From Streptomyces caniscabiei (GTDB taxonomy: Bacteria; Actinomycetota; Actinomycetes; Streptomycetales; Streptomycetaceae), in contig NZ_JABXWI010000019.1 in NCBI RefSeq assembly GCF_014930365.1, positions 89,601 through 153,600 of the forward strand: a stretch of DNA of 64,000 bases, given 5' to 3'. Under the pieces are notes generated by a model. The model saw only the letters and a list, made by a program, of their open reading frames with translations. It was not told the origin of the DNA and did no database searches. This document shows positions 7,163 through 16,987 of this stretch, in pieces; position 1 is the stretch's first letter, and every line of letters begins with the position of its first letter. The position numbers were made by a program, and so were the translations under genes.

Positions 7163-8923
7163 TCAGCCGAGCAGGTCGTACTGGGCGTAGCTGGTCCCGA
7201 CCGAGGCGCGTGTGCTGAAGATCTCGCTCGTGGCCTTGCCGGTGCCCTTGTAGAGGTACAGCGTCCCGGCCGGCGTACGGGCCAGCAGGTCCGCCCGGCC
7301 GTCGCCGCTCACGTCACCGGGGGTGAGGAGCGTGTTGTACGCGCTCCAGTCCGAGCGGACCTTGATCCGGGTGGCGAACGCGCCCGTGCCGGACTTGCCT
7401 GCGCCCTTGTAGAGGTAGACGTCCGACCCGGTCTTGGTGCGCGCGATCAGGTCGGTCTTGCCGTCGCCGGTGAAGTCGCCGTGACCGAGGACCGCGTTGT
7501 ACGTGTTCCAGCCCGTGCCGACCTTGACGCGGGTCGAGAACGTCCCGTTGCCCTTGCCCGGGTAGATCCACAGGGCGCCCGCCGAGTCGACCGAGAGCAG
7601 GTCGGGCAGGGCGTCGCCGGTGACGTCGCCGGGGGTGACGATCCGGGTGCGGGTCGCCCAGTTGTCGAAGATCTGCGTGGTCGCCCAGCTGTTGGACGAG
7701 GGCACGAACCGCCGCCAGAAGACGTCACCGTCGGAGGAGCGGCGCAGGACGAAGTCCTGGTAGCCGTCCCGGTTCAGGTCGGTCTGCTGGACCAGGTTGT
7801 AGCCCTTCCAGCTGCCCTCGGCGGTCAGGGCCGCGCGGTCGCCGAGCGCGGAGCCCGTGGAGGCGCGGACGTAGCCCGTGCCGGTCTCCTTGTTGCGCAG
7901 GAAGACGTCGGCCTTGCCGTCCCGGGTGATGGCGGCGTCGTCGACCCGCGGCTGGGTCACGCCGACGTACGTGCTGACCTTGGCGAAGACCGGGTAGGCA
8001 CCCTCGTACACACAGTCCTCGACGCCCCACGAGACGACGCCGACGACCTTGCCGCCGACGACGAGCGGGCCACCGGAGTCACCGTTGCAGGTGGCGGTGG
8101 TCGTGGCGTCGGTGCCGCCGGACGGCTTGCCCGCGCAGACCATGTGCCCCTTGACGAAGTAGGGGCTCCAGGTGTTCGCGCAGGTCGTGTCGCTGACGAT
8201 CGGCAGCGTGGCCGTCTTCAGCGTCTGCGAGATGTCCTGGGTCTTGGAGCTGGTACGGCCCCAGCCGTACGCCTTCGCGCTGGTGCCCGCCGCGTACGAG
8301 GCCGTGTCACCGGACGTCGTCATCTTGATCGGCGTGGCCTTGACGGGCTTGGACAGCGTGAGGACCGCGACGTCGTTGTCGATCGCCTCCTCGTCCCACG
8401 AGGAGTGGTTCCACTGGCGCGAGACCTTGCTGGGCGTGCCGCCGTGGTAGTCGAGGTGGTCGAAGCTGCCGTCGTCCTTGTAGACGGAGGTGGGCAGCTG
8501 GTCGGTGCCGGTGACTATCTCGCCGTACTTGACCCAGTTGTAGTGGTTCTTGTCCACGCAGTGCGCGGCGGTGAGGATCTTCGTCGGTGAGACGACCGTG
8601 CCGCCGCAGAAGAAGCCGAGGTCCTGCGTCTCGTCGTAGTACCAGAGCTGCGCCATCCACGGCGCCGACGCGATGGTCGTCGTCGAGCCGCCGATGATCT
8701 GGGCGGACGGCTTCAGGCCGCTGTCGCCGTCGGTGTCCGCGCTCTCGGTCGAGGACGGCTCCCGCGTCACGGCCACGGTGTCGTCCGCCGCCATCGCCTT
8801 GGCGATCCGTACATCCGCCTCGTCCGGTGTCGAGGTGGTGTCGGCGCCGGCCACGCTCGCGGACGACATCAGAAGCGTCCCGGCTATCGCGGCGGCTATG
8901 GCTCCGGACAGAGGTCTGGCCAC
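7163..8923 (-). CDS. Secreted trypsin-like serine protease with C-terminal FG-GAP/VCBS repeats
   Basis: A 586-residue secreted S1 protease. The signal peptide (MARPLSGAIAAAIAGTLL, cleavage near SVAGA) is followed by a pro-region ending at IIGG (76–79). The catalytic triad is His121 (LTAAHC), Asp184 (DNDVAVL) and Ser283 (CNGDSGGP). Residues from about 330 to the end contain four FG-GAP-like repeats of the form GDVTGDxxPDLL/GDFTGDGKTDLIAR, predicted to form a beta-propeller segment for adhesion or substrate binding. The start is GTG at 8923 behind a GGGGGGAA site. Confidence 0.93.
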   Translation of the reverse strand: MARPLSGAIAAAIAGTLLMSSASVAGADTTSTPDEADVRIAKAMAADDTVAVTREPSSTESADTDGDSGLKPSAQIIGGSTTTIASAPWMAQLWYYDETQDLGFFCGGTVVSPTKILTAAHCVDKNHYNWVKYGEIVTGTDQLPTSVYKDDGSFDHLDYHGGTPSKVSRQWNHSSWDEEAIDNDVAVLTLSKPVKATPIKMTTSGDTASYAAGTSAKAYGWGRTSSKTQDISQTLKTATLPIVSDTTCANTWSPYFVKGHMVCAGKPSGGTDATTTATCNGDSGGPLVVGGKVVGVVSWGVEDCVYEGAYPVFAKVSTYVGVTQPRVDDAAITRDGKADVFLRNKETGTGYVRASTGSALGDRAALTAEGSWKGYNLVQQTDLNRDGYQDFVLRRSSDGDVFWRRFVPSSNSWATTQIFDNWATRTRIVTPGDVTGDALPDLLSVDSAGALWIYPGKGNGTFSTRVKVGTGWNTYNAVLGHGDFTGDGKTDLIARTKTGSDVYLYKGAGKSGTGAFATRIKVRSDWSAYNTLLTPGDVSGDGRADLLARTPAGTLYLYKGTGKATSEIFSTRASVGTSYAQYDLLG

Positions 8924-9020
8924 TCAATTCCCCCCTGGGAGTGCAATGGTTGAGCATGCTTGATCAGAACGTGCAGAAGCTGATCGTAGAAGACCGTGAT
9001 CGTACACGTGTCGCATACAG

Positions 9021-9057
9021 AAAACTGGGGCCACCCTCACAAAGAGGGTGACCCCAG
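9021..9057 (-). terminator. Intrinsic terminator of rho
   Basis: A 14-bp stem (9025–9038 with 9044–9057) with one U·G wobble and a five-base loop is followed on the minus strand by TTTT (9021–9024). It lies 21 bases after the rho stop. This is a textbook Rho-independent terminator on the gene for Rho itself. Confidence 0.9.
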
Positions 9058-9077
9058 CGTTTTCAGAGGTACGAGAC

Positions 9078-11123
9078 CTAGTCGCCGTTACCGGGCATCG
9101 GCGTCGTCTTCTGGATCTGCAGCAGGAACTCGCCGTTCGACTTCGTCTGCTTCATCTTGTCGAGAAGCAGCTCGATCGCCTGCTGGGAGTCGAGCGCGTG
9201 CAGCACCCGGCGCAGCTTCCAGGTGATGGCGAGCTCGTCGCTGCCGAGCAGGATCTCTTCCTTACGGGTGCCGGACGCGTCCACGTCCACCGCCGGGAAG
9301 ATGCGCTTGTCGGCGAGCTTGCGGTCGAGCTTGAGCTCGGCGTTGCCGGTGCCCTTGAACTCCTCGAAGATGACCTCGTCCATGCGGGACCCGGTGTCCA
9401 CCAGGGCGGTGGCGAGGATGGTCAGCGAGCCGCCGTCCTCGATGTTGCGGGCCGCTCCGAAGAAGCGCTTCGGCGGGTACAGGGCGGTCGAGTCGACACC
9501 ACCGGACAGGATGCGGCCGGAGGCCGGCGCCGCCAGGTTGTAGGCACGGCCCAGACGCGTGATCGAGTCGAGCAGCACGACGACGTCGTGGCCCAGCTCC
9601 ACCAGGCGCTTGGCGCGCTCGATGGCGAGTTCGGCGACCGTGGTGTGGTCCTCGGCCGGGCGGTCGAAGGTCGAGGAGATGACCTCGCCCTTCACCGACC
9701 GCTGCATGTCGGTGACCTCTTCCGGACGCTCGTCGACGAGGACGACCATCAGGTGGCACTCGGGGTTGTTGTGCGTGATCGCGTTGGCGATGGCCTGCAT
9801 GATCATGGTCTTGCCGGTCTTCGGCGGGGCCACGATCAGACCGCGCTGGCCCTTACCGATCGGCGCGACGAGGTCGATGATGCGGGTGGTGAGCACGCCC
9901 GGGTCGGTCTCCAGACGGAGCCGGTCCTGCGGGTACAGCGGCGTCAGCTTGTTGAACTCCGGGCGCCCGCGCCCGGATTCGGGCGCCATGCCGTTCTGCG
10001 AGTCCAGGCGGACCAGCGCGTTGAACTTCTCGCGGCGCTCGCCGTCCTTGGGCTGGCGGACCGCACCGGTGACGTGGTCACCCTTGCGCAGGCCGTTCTT
10101 GCGGACCTGGGCGAGGGAGACGTAGACGTCGTTCGGGCCGGGCAGGTAGCCCGAGGTACGGATGAACGCGTAGTTGTCGAGGATGTCCAGGATGCCCGCG
10201 ACGGGGATCAGGACGTCGTCGTCGGCGAGCTGCGGCTCGGGGGCGCCGATCTCGTCACGGCCGCGACGGCCACGACGGTCGCGGTAGCGGCCGCGACGGC
10301 CACGGCGTCCGCCGTCGAAGTCGTCGTCGTCCTGCGGGCCGTTGTCACGCTGGCGGTCCTGGCGGCCGCCGCCCTGCTGCTGGCCCTGCTGCTGGCCGCG
10401 GTCGCGCTGCGGCTGGCCGCCGCCCTGCTGCTGCTCGTCGCCCTTGCCGCGGCGGCCGCGGTCGCCGCGCTCACCGCGGTCCCCACGCTCGCCCCGGTCA
10501 CGGCCACGCTCGCGGCGGCCCTGACGGCCCTCGCCGCCCTGGTCACCGGCGTCGGCCCTGGTCTCGGCCGACGCGGCCGGGGTCTCGGCCTTCGGCTCAC
10601 TCTTCGCCTCGGCGGCGACCGTCTCGGGGCTGCCCGCGTCGGCGGTGGCCCGGCGCCGACGGCGCTCGGTGGGCGCCTCGTCGCCACCGGCCGGCTGGCC
10701 GGGGATCTCGATCTGCTGCTGGGCCACGGCCTTCTCGGCCTTCTCGGCGGGCGCCGCGGCCTTCTTGGCGGTGGCCTTCTCTGCGGTGGCCTTCTCGGCC
10801 GGGGCGGCGTCGTCGCCCGTACGCGCCTTCGAGGTGGTGCGGCGCTTCGGCTTGGTCTCGGTGGCGGCCTCGGCCTTCGCCGGGGCTCCCCCGCCCGCCT
10901 GCGCCTCCTTGATGACCTCGATCAGCTGGCTCTTGCGCATCCGCGCGGTGCCCCTGATGCCGAGGCCGGATGCGACCTGCTGCAGCTCGGCCAGCACCAT
11001 GCCCTCGAGGCCGGTGCCGCGGCGCCGCCGGGAGCCGGCACCGCTGGCAGGCGCGGCGTCCGTGGCGGGCGCGGCAGCGGTGTCCTCGACACGTGCGCCC
11101 ATCAGATCGGTGGTGTCGCTCAC
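9078..11123 (-). CDS. rho: Transcription termination factor Rho
   Basis: A 681-residue hexameric RNA helicase. The N-terminal SAP-like helical region (GLEGMVLAELQQVASGLGI, MRKSQLIEVI) is followed by a roughly 250-residue low-complexity insertion rich in Ala, Lys and Glu, then in RGERGDRG and QQQGG runs, typical of actinobacterial Rho. The RNA-binding OB fold (DVLIPVAGILDILDNYAFIRTSGYLPG) comes next. The ATPase core has Walker A APPKTGKT, Walker B MVVLVDE and the R-loop region. The GTG at 11123 (MSDTTDLMG) has a GGGAAGGA site and is preferred over the longer reading to 11282. Confidence 0.96.
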   Translation of the reverse strand: MSDTTDLMGARVEDTAAAPATDAAPASGAGSRRRRGTGLEGMVLAELQQVASGLGIRGTARMRKSQLIEVIKEAQAGGGAPAKAEAATETKPKRRTTSKARTGDDAAPAEKATAEKATAKKAAAPAEKAEKAVAQQQIEIPGQPAGGDEAPTERRRRRATADAGSPETVAAEAKSEPKAETPAASAETRADAGDQGGEGRQGRRERGRDRGERGDRGERGDRGRRGKGDEQQQGGGQPQRDRGQQQGQQQGGGRQDRQRDNGPQDDDDFDGGRRGRRGRYRDRRGRRGRDEIGAPEPQLADDDVLIPVAGILDILDNYAFIRTSGYLPGPNDVYVSLAQVRKNGLRKGDHVTGAVRQPKDGERREKFNALVRLDSQNGMAPESGRGRPEFNKLTPLYPQDRLRLETDPGVLTTRIIDLVAPIGKGQRGLIVAPPKTGKTMIMQAIANAITHNNPECHLMVVLVDERPEEVTDMQRSVKGEVISSTFDRPAEDHTTVAELAIERAKRLVELGHDVVVLLDSITRLGRAYNLAAPASGRILSGGVDSTALYPPKRFFGAARNIEDGGSLTILATALVDTGSRMDEVIFEEFKGTGNAELKLDRKLADKRIFPAVDVDASGTRKEEILLGSDELAITWKLRRVLHALDSQQAIELLLDKMKQTKSNGEFLLQIQKTTPMPGNGD

Positions 11124-11530
11124 GAAGGGTCCTTCCCTGGAGCGGACGTCGGCCTTCTGGCTCGGCGACCGTTTGTGCTGTCCGGCTTCGGTCCTGTTCG
11201 TGTGGACCGTGCCGGGGCGGTGGTCCGCCAAAGGCGGCGGAGGGGAATTTCTGGTGATTCGGCGCTTTCCGGGCCGTGGCACTCAGTGTCTGTGTCACGC
11301 GGCTCGGCGATGCGCCGGTTCCGGAGCCTGCTCGGCAGACCGCTCAGTGCCTGCGTACGGCGTACAGCTTGACGTACGAAGCACAGTGCGGCTTGGGAGA
11401 CTCCCGGAAGAATGGTTGTCCCGGACGGGGACGATAAGCACCTCGCCATGGCTGGGGCAGGTGCAGACTTGAGGTTAACACTACCGGATCCAACAAACAT
11501 TCCCCCTCTCGAAATCCGGCAACCGAACGC
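11124..11530. other. rho leader region between thrB and rho
   Basis: A 407-bp gap with no supported gene. On the minus strand it should carry the rho promoter and a long 5' leader. A TAGTGT hexamer lies near 11478–11483 (minus strand), a plausible –10 without a good –35. A CCGCC–aaa–GGCGG hairpin sits near 11220–11240. Self-regulation of rho through this leader is possible but not shown. Confidence 0.4.
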
Positions 11531-12484
11531 CTACTCGTCGCCGCTGTCGGCGCCGGGTTCGGCGACGGTGGTGGTCAGCGGCAGGACACACGCCCCTCGG
11601 GCGTCGAGGTCCAGCCGGTTGGCGGCCCATCCCGCACCGGCGAGATCGGCCACCTTGTCGGCGCTGGCCTCGTCGGCCAGGGCCAGGACCGTGGGTCCGG
11701 CGCCGGAGATGACCGCCGGGACGCCGTCGGCCCGCAGTCGCTCGACCAGGGCCGCGCTCTCCGGCATGGCGGGCGCCCGGTACTCCTGGTGCAGCCGGTC
11801 CTCGGTGGCGGGCAGCAGCAGCTCGGGGCGCCTGGTCAGGGCTTCCACGAGGAGGGCCGCCCGGCCCGCGTTGGTTGCCGCGTCGACGTGCGGGACGTTG
11901 CGCGGGAGCAGTCCGCGCGCCGTCTCCGTCAGAACCGGCTTCCCGGGGACGAAAACCACCGGAACGATGGAATCCGCGGGGTCCATCCTGATCGCCCGCG
12001 CGGCGCCGCCCTCCATCCAGGAGAGGGTGAAACCGCCGAGGAGGCAGGCCGCGACGTTGTCGGGGTGACCCTCGATCTCCGTGGCCAGTTCGAGCAACGC
12101 GGCGTCGTCGAGGCGGTTGTCGCCGCCTATGGTCACGGCGCGGGCGGCGACGATGCCGGCGCAGATGGCGGCGGAGGAGGAGCCGAGGCCGCGGCCGTGC
12201 GGGATGCGGTTGGCGCAGACGATCTCCAGGCCCCGGGGCTGTCCGCCCAGCAGGTCGAAGGCGGTGCGCAGGGAGCGGACGAGCAGATGCCGCTCGTCGC
12301 GCGGAAGGGTCTCGCTGCCCTCCCCCGCGATGTCGACGTGCAGGCCGGAGTCGGCCACCCGGACGACCACGTCGTCGTAGAGCCCCAGCGACAGGCCCAG
12401 GGCGTCGAAGCCCGGACCGAGGTTGGCGCTGGTGGCGGGGACGCGCACCCGTACGGCGGCGGCGCGGAACGCTGGACCGGCCAT
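11531..12484 (-). CDS. thrB: Homoserine kinase
   Basis: A 317-residue GHMP-family kinase that phosphorylates homoserine in threonine synthesis. The N-terminus has PATSANLGPGFDALGL, and the ATP-binding GHMP motif is PHGRGLGSSSAAICAGI near residues 95–111. EGHPDNVAACLLGG follows in the middle and SGAGPTVLAL toward the C-terminus; all are family landmarks. It lies downstream of thrC on the same strand but 335 bp away, so it may have its own promoter. Confidence 0.96.
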   Translation of the reverse strand: MAGPAFRAAAVRVRVPATSANLGPGFDALGLSLGLYDDVVVRVADSGLHVDIAGEGSETLPRDERHLLVRSLRTAFDLLGGQPRGLEIVCANRIPHGRGLGSSSAAICAGIVAARAVTIGGDNRLDDAALLELATEIEGHPDNVAACLLGGFTLSWMEGGAARAIRMDPADSIVPVVFVPGKPVLTETARGLLPRNVPHVDAATNAGRAALLVEALTRRPELLLPATEDRLHQEYRAPAMPESAALVERLRADGVPAVISGAGPTVLALADEASADKVADLAGAGWAANRLDLDARGACVLPLTTTVAEPGADSGDE

Positions 12485-12819
12485 CGCTCGATGACTCTCC
12501 TTGAACTGCGGGATTGACGATTGCCGAATGACATTCGATTGACGTTCGACAGGTACCTGGAACCCGGCGGCCGCTCAGGACGGCACGGCGCCGCACCCTT
12601 GCGGGGCATATGCGGCGGGCGGGTTCACCACAGCCTATCGAAGGAAGGTTCTGTGGCGACATAGGGCGCACAGGAGGCGCACGATGCGTGTCGTAAGCCC
12701 CCTGTGCACCCCCCGTCGGGTCCTGTCAGGGTTATCCCCCGAGAATCGACGTCTACGCGCGACTCTCAGGTGTTTTCGAACGGCTGGGCGAGAGGATACG
12801 CGAGTGGCCGTGGAGGAAG
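12485..12819. other. Gap between thrC and thrB
   Basis: 335 bp with no supported gene on either strand. No convincing terminator or riboswitch could be picked out by eye. It should hold the end of the hom–thrC transcript and a possible thrB promoter. Confidence 0.4.
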
Positions 12820-13878
12820 TCAGGCGAGACCGAGGCGCTCGGCCGCCGTCGCCGCGTCCACCGGGACCGTGACGGGCTGCGGGGCGCCCGCGACGGCCCA
12901 GTCCGGGTCCTTGAGGCCGTTGCCGGTGACCGTGCAGACGATGGTCTGGCCCGGGTCGACCTTGCCGGCCTCGGCGGCCTTCAGCAGACCGGCCACGGAA
13001 GCGGCGGAGGCGGGCTCCACGAAGACACCCTCCTGCGCGGCCAACAGCCGGTAGGCGCGCAGGATCTCACGGTCCGTCACCTCGTCGATGAAGCCGCCCG
13101 ACTCGTCCCGCGCGGCCAGGGCGTAGTTCCAGGACGCGGGGTTGCCGATACGGATCGCGGTGGCGATCGTCGACGGGTCCTTGACGACCTCGCCGCGCAC
13201 GATCGGCGCCGAGCCGGAGGCCTGGAAGCCCCACATACGGGGCGTCTTCGCGGCGATACCGTCGGCGGCGTACTCCTTGTAGCCCTTCCAGTAGGCCGTG
13301 ATGTTGCCCGCGTTGCCCACCGGCAGGACGTGGATGTCGGGGGCGTCGCCGAGCATGTCCACGATCTCGAACGCGGCGGTCTTCTGGCCCTCGATCCGCA
13401 CCGGGTTCACCGAATTGACCAGCGCCACCGGGTAGTTGTCGCTCAGTTCACGCGCGAGGGTGAGGCAGTCGTCGAAGTTGCCGTCGACCTGGAGGATCTT
13501 CGCGCCGTGCACCAGGGCCTGGCCCATCTTGCCGAGCGCGATCTTGCCCTGCGGGACGAGCACGGCCGAGACCATGCCCGCACGGACGGCGTAGGCGGCC
13601 GCGGAGGCAGAGGTGTTGCCCGTGGAGGCACAGATGACGGCCTTCGCGCCCTCCTCCTTCGCCCGGGTGATGGCCATGGTCATCCCGCGGTCCTTGAAGG
13701 ACCCGGTGGGGTTCGCGCCCTCCACCTTGAGGTGGACCTCGCAGCCCGTGCGCTCCGAGAGCACCTGCGCGGGGACGAGGGGCGTACCGCCCTCGCGGAG
13801 CGTCACGACCGGCGTGCTGTCGGAGACGGGCAGCCGGTCCCGGTACTCCTCGATGATTCCGCGCCACTGGTGGGTCAT
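12820..13878 (-). CDS. thrC: Threonine synthase
   Basis: A 352-residue fold-type-II PLP enzyme that converts phosphohomoserine to threonine. The PLP lysine is Lys62 in GSFKDRGM; the phosphate-binding loop is PVGNAGNITAYW in the middle of the protein. The length fits the short actinobacterial form. The start lies six bases after the hom stop, so the two are an operon. Confidence 0.96.
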   Translation of the reverse strand: MTHQWRGIIEEYRDRLPVSDSTPVVTLREGGTPLVPAQVLSERTGCEVHLKVEGANPTGSFKDRGMTMAITRAKEEGAKAVICASTGNTSASAAAYAVRAGMVSAVLVPQGKIALGKMGQALVHGAKILQVDGNFDDCLTLARELSDNYPVALVNSVNPVRIEGQKTAAFEIVDMLGDAPDIHVLPVGNAGNITAYWKGYKEYAADGIAAKTPRMWGFQASGSAPIVRGEVVKDPSTIATAIRIGNPASWNYALAARDESGGFIDEVTDREILRAYRLLAAQEGVFVEPASAASVAGLLKAAEAGKVDPGQTIVCTVTGNGLKDPDWAVAGAPQPVTVPVDAATAAERLGLA

Positions 13879-13884
13879 TGCTGG

Positions 13885-15174
13885 TTACTCTCCTTCAACC
13901 CGCATGATGCTGGCGACACCCCGCACGGTGTCGAGGTTGCGCAGCGCCTCGACGGTCCCGGTGAGGGAGGCGTCGGAGGCGCGGTGGGTGACGACGACGA
14001 GAGAGGCCTCGCCGTCCTTGCCCTGCTGGCGAACCGTATCGATCGACACTCCGTGCTCCGCGAACACGGTCGCCACCTGGGCGAGAACACCCGGTTTGTC
14101 GGCGACGTCGAGACTGATGTGGTAGCGCGTGACGACCTCGCCCATCGGCGAGACCGGCAGGGCGGCATAGGCGGACTCGCCGGGTCCGGTGGACCCCGCG
14201 AGCCGGTTGCGGCACACGGCCACGAGGTCCCCGAGCACGGCGGAGGCGGTGGGGGCACCGCCCGCGCCCGGTCCGTAGAACATCAGCTGACCGGCGGCGT
14301 CCGACTCCACGAACACCGCGTTGTAGGCGCCGCGCACGGAGGCGAGCGGATGCGTCAGCGGGATCATCGCGGGGTGCACGCGCGCGGTGACGGACCCGCC
14401 GTCCGCGGCCCGCTCGCAGATGGCGAGCAGTTTGATGGTGCAGCCCATGTTCTTGGCGGAGGCGAAGTCGGCCGCCGTCACCTCGGTCATGCCCTCGCGG
14501 TACACGTCGTCGAGGCGTACGCGCGAGTGGAAGGCGATGCCGGCGAGGATCGCGGCCTTGGCGGCGGCGTCGAACCCCTCGACATCGGCGGTGGGGTCCG
14601 CCTCCGCGTAGCCGAGCGCGGTGGCCTCGTCGAGGGCCTCCTGGTAACCGGCGCCGGTGGTGTCCATCTTGTCGAGGATGAAGTTGGTCGTCCCGTTGAC
14701 GATGCCCATCACCCGGTTGATCTTGTCGCCGGCGAGGGACTCGCGCAGCGGACGGATCAGCGGGATGGCACCGGCCACGGCGGCCTCGTAGTAGAGGTCG
14801 GCGTCGTGGTCCCCGGCGGCGGCGTGCAGGGCGGCGCCGTCCTGAGCGAGGAGGGCCTTGTTCGCGGAGACGACGGAGGCGCCGTACTCGAACGCGGTGG
14901 TGATCAGGGAGCGGGCGGGCTCGATACCGCCGATGACCTCGACGACGACGTCGATGTCCCCCCGTTTGACGAGCGCGGTGGCGTCGGTGGTGACGAGGGC
15001 GGGGTCGATGCCCTCACGGACCCTGGAGGGCCGCCGTACGGCCACGCCCGCGAGCTCGACCGGGGCGCCGATGCGCGCGGCGAGGTCGTCCGCGTGCGTC
15101 GTCATGATGCGCGCCACCTCTGAGCCGACTACCCCACAGCCCAGCAGCGCCACCTTCAGCGGACGCGTACGCAT
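13885..15174 (-). CDS. hom: Homoserine dehydrogenase with ACT domain
   Basis: A 429-residue NAD(P)-dependent enzyme reducing aspartate semialdehyde to homoserine. The Rossmann motif is LLGCGVVGSEVARI near the N-terminus; the catalytic domain has AGAIPLIRPLRESLAGD and GIVNGTTNFIL. A C-terminal ACT domain (YHISLDVADKPGVLAQVATV) is the usual site of threonine feedback. Two adjacent ATGs occur at 15177 and 15174; the second has the better spacing to GAGG (seven bases) and is used here. hom and thrC are six bases apart. Confidence 0.96.
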   Translation of the reverse strand: MRTRPLKVALLGCGVVGSEVARIMTTHADDLAARIGAPVELAGVAVRRPSRVREGIDPALVTTDATALVKRGDIDVVVEVIGGIEPARSLITTAFEYGASVVSANKALLAQDGAALHAAAGDHDADLYYEAAVAGAIPLIRPLRESLAGDKINRVMGIVNGTTNFILDKMDTTGAGYQEALDEATALGYAEADPTADVEGFDAAAKAAILAGIAFHSRVRLDDVYREGMTEVTAADFASAKNMGCTIKLLAICERAADGGSVTARVHPAMIPLTHPLASVRGAYNAVFVESDAAGQLMFYGPGAGGAPTASAVLGDLVAVCRNRLAGSTGPGESAYAALPVSPMGEVVTRYHISLDVADKPGVLAQVATVFAEHGVSIDTVRQQGKDGEASLVVVTHRASDASLTGTVEALRNLDTVRGVASIMRVEGE

Positions 15175-15289
15175 CATCCGACCTCGTTTCCTCACATACC
15201 GACATACCGAACACGGTGGGACCAGTCTCACTCACCGGACGGGAGTTTCTATCCCCGGTCCGGATCGTGAGACATCTATTTCATTTTCA

Positions 15290-15321
15290 CCGGGCCGAAA
15301 GACGAAGATCTTCCGGCCCGG
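15290..15321 (-). terminator. GC hairpin between lysA and hom
   Basis: CCGGGCCG (15290–15297) pairs with CGGCCCGG (15314–15321), extended by an AA/TT pair. It lies after the lysA stop and before the hom start, so it may terminate lysA transcription. No U-tract follows on the minus strand. Confidence 0.4.
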
Positions 15322-15328
15322 GTCTTTC

Positions 15329-15425
15329 CTTCGTCAGCGGACCAGCCGACGACCGAAAGCCTTCGTCAGCGGATCAGCAGATTTCCGTCTGCGGATCAAC
15401 CGCTTCCGTCTGCGGATCAGCCGAC
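15329..15425. repeat. Imperfect 21-bp tandem repeats overlapping the lysA stop
   Basis: Four related units beginning about 15329, 15361, 15383 and 15404 share the form TTCSGTCWGCGGATCAGC. The last two are 21 bp apart. The final unit covers the lysA stop codon at 15417–15419, so the repeat has grown into the gene end. Confidence 0.65.
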
Positions 15426-16808
15426 GTCGAGCCGGAGAAGATCATCCTCCGTCTCGCGGCGGACGATGACGCGGGCCTCTCCATCATTGACGGCGACCAC
15501 CGGCGGGCGCAGCACGTGGTTGTAATTGCTCGCCATGGAACGGCAGTACGCACCGGTGGCCGGCACCGCGATCAGGTCACCCGGTGCCAGGTCCGCCGGC
15601 AGGAACGCGTCCTTCACCACGATGTCACCGCTCTCACAGTGCTTGCCGACCACCCGCGCCAGCATCGGCTCGGCGTCGGAGGTCCGGGACACCAGCGCGA
15701 CGCTGTACTCGGCGTCGTACAGCGCGGTCCTGATGTTGTCGGACATGCCCCCGTCCACGGAGACGTACGTCCGCAGCCCGTCCAGCGGCTTGATGGTGCC
15801 GACCTCGTAGAGCGTGAAGGCGGTCGGACCGACGATGGCACGCCCGGGCTCGACGGAGATCCGGGGCGCGCGCAGCCTGGCGGCCTCGCACTCCCGGTTG
15901 ACGATCTCGGTGAGCGCCTTGGCGATCTCGTGCGGCTCGCGGGGGTCGTCGTCGCTCGTGTAGGCGATGCCGAGTCCGCCGCCGAGGTCGATCTCGGGCA
16001 GCTCGACACCGTGCTCGTCACGGATGTCCTTGAGCAGCCCGACGACGCGGTGGGCGGCGACCTCGAACCCGGAGGTGTCGAAGATCTGCGACCCGATGTG
16101 GCTGTGGATCCCGATGAGTTCGAGCCCGTCGAGCTTGAGCGCCCGCCGTACGGCCTCGGCGGCCTGCCCCCCGGCCAGCGGGATCCCGAACTTCTGGTCC
16201 TCGTGGGCGGTGGCGATGAACTCATGGGTGTGCGCCTCGACGCCGACGGTGACGCGGATCTGCACCCGCTGCCGTGTACCGAGCGACTGGGCGATGTGCG
16301 CGACCCGCACGATCTCCTGGAACGAGTCGAGCACGATCCGCCCGACGCCGGCCTCGACGGCCCGGCGGATCTCCTGCTCGGACTTGTTGTTGCCGTGGAA
16401 GGCGATGCGGTCGGCGGGCATACCGGCGGAGAGCGCGGTCGCGAGTTCACCGCCGGAGCAGACGTCGAGGTTGAGCCCCTCCTCGTGCAGCCAGCGCACG
16501 ATGGCACGGGACAGGAACGCCTTGCCGGCGTAGAACACGTCGGCGTCCTGCCCGAACGCGGTGCGCCAGGCGCGCGCCCGCGCGCGGAAGTCGGCCTCGT
16601 CGACGAAGTACGCGGGCGTGCCGAACTCCTCCGCGAGCGCCTTCACATCGATCCCACCGACACTGACGACTCCGTCGGCGGTACGGGTGACGGTCTGCGC
16701 CCACACCTTCGGGTCCAGCGTGTTCAGGTCGGCGGGCGGAGCGGAGTAGTGCCCCTCGGGAAGCACGTCGGCGTGACGGGGCCCGGCGGGGTGTGCGGAA
16801 CGGCTCAT
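15417..16808 (-). CDS. lysA: Diaminopimelate decarboxylase
   Basis: A 463-residue PLP decarboxylase catalysing the last step of lysine synthesis from meso-diaminopimelate. The PLP lysine is Lys96 in VFYAGKAFL; other landmarks are LDVCSGGEL, GIHSHIGSQIFD, DLGGGLGIAY and HCESGDIV with the catalytic Cys. The ATG at 16808 gives the expected length. It lies upstream of hom–thrC, a conserved actinobacterial order joining lysine and threonine synthesis. Confidence 0.96.
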   Translation of the reverse strand: MSRSAHPAGPRHADVLPEGHYSAPPADLNTLDPKVWAQTVTRTADGVVSVGGIDVKALAEEFGTPAYFVDEADFRARARAWRTAFGQDADVFYAGKAFLSRAIVRWLHEEGLNLDVCSGGELATALSAGMPADRIAFHGNNKSEQEIRRAVEAGVGRIVLDSFQEIVRVAHIAQSLGTRQRVQIRVTVGVEAHTHEFIATAHEDQKFGIPLAGGQAAEAVRRALKLDGLELIGIHSHIGSQIFDTSGFEVAAHRVVGLLKDIRDEHGVELPEIDLGGGLGIAYTSDDDPREPHEIAKALTEIVNRECEAARLRAPRISVEPGRAIVGPTAFTLYEVGTIKPLDGLRTYVSVDGGMSDNIRTALYDAEYSVALVSRTSDAEPMLARVVGKHCESGDIVVKDAFLPADLAPGDLIAVPATGAYCRSMASNYNHVLRPPVVAVNDGEARVIVRRETEDDLLRLDVG

Positions 16809-16987
16809 GTCTGTTGGGCTTTCTGTGTGCTCTCTGGGCGGGGGCGCGGGCTTGGGCGAACGGGGCGGGGCCGGGGGGACAGGGGCAGGGGGGCAGGTGC
16901 GGGGCGGAGGGCCCCTACTCCCTGCTTGCTGCTTCCTGGTTGCTGCTTGCTGGCTGCCGCTCTGTGGCTTGGGCTCCGCGGGGTTGC

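Noticed and set aside
9048..11372. A 774-codon plus-strand ORF opposite rho
   Set aside because: It mirrors the rho reading frame, including long Ala/Leu runs from the repeat region. Rho on the other strand is certain.
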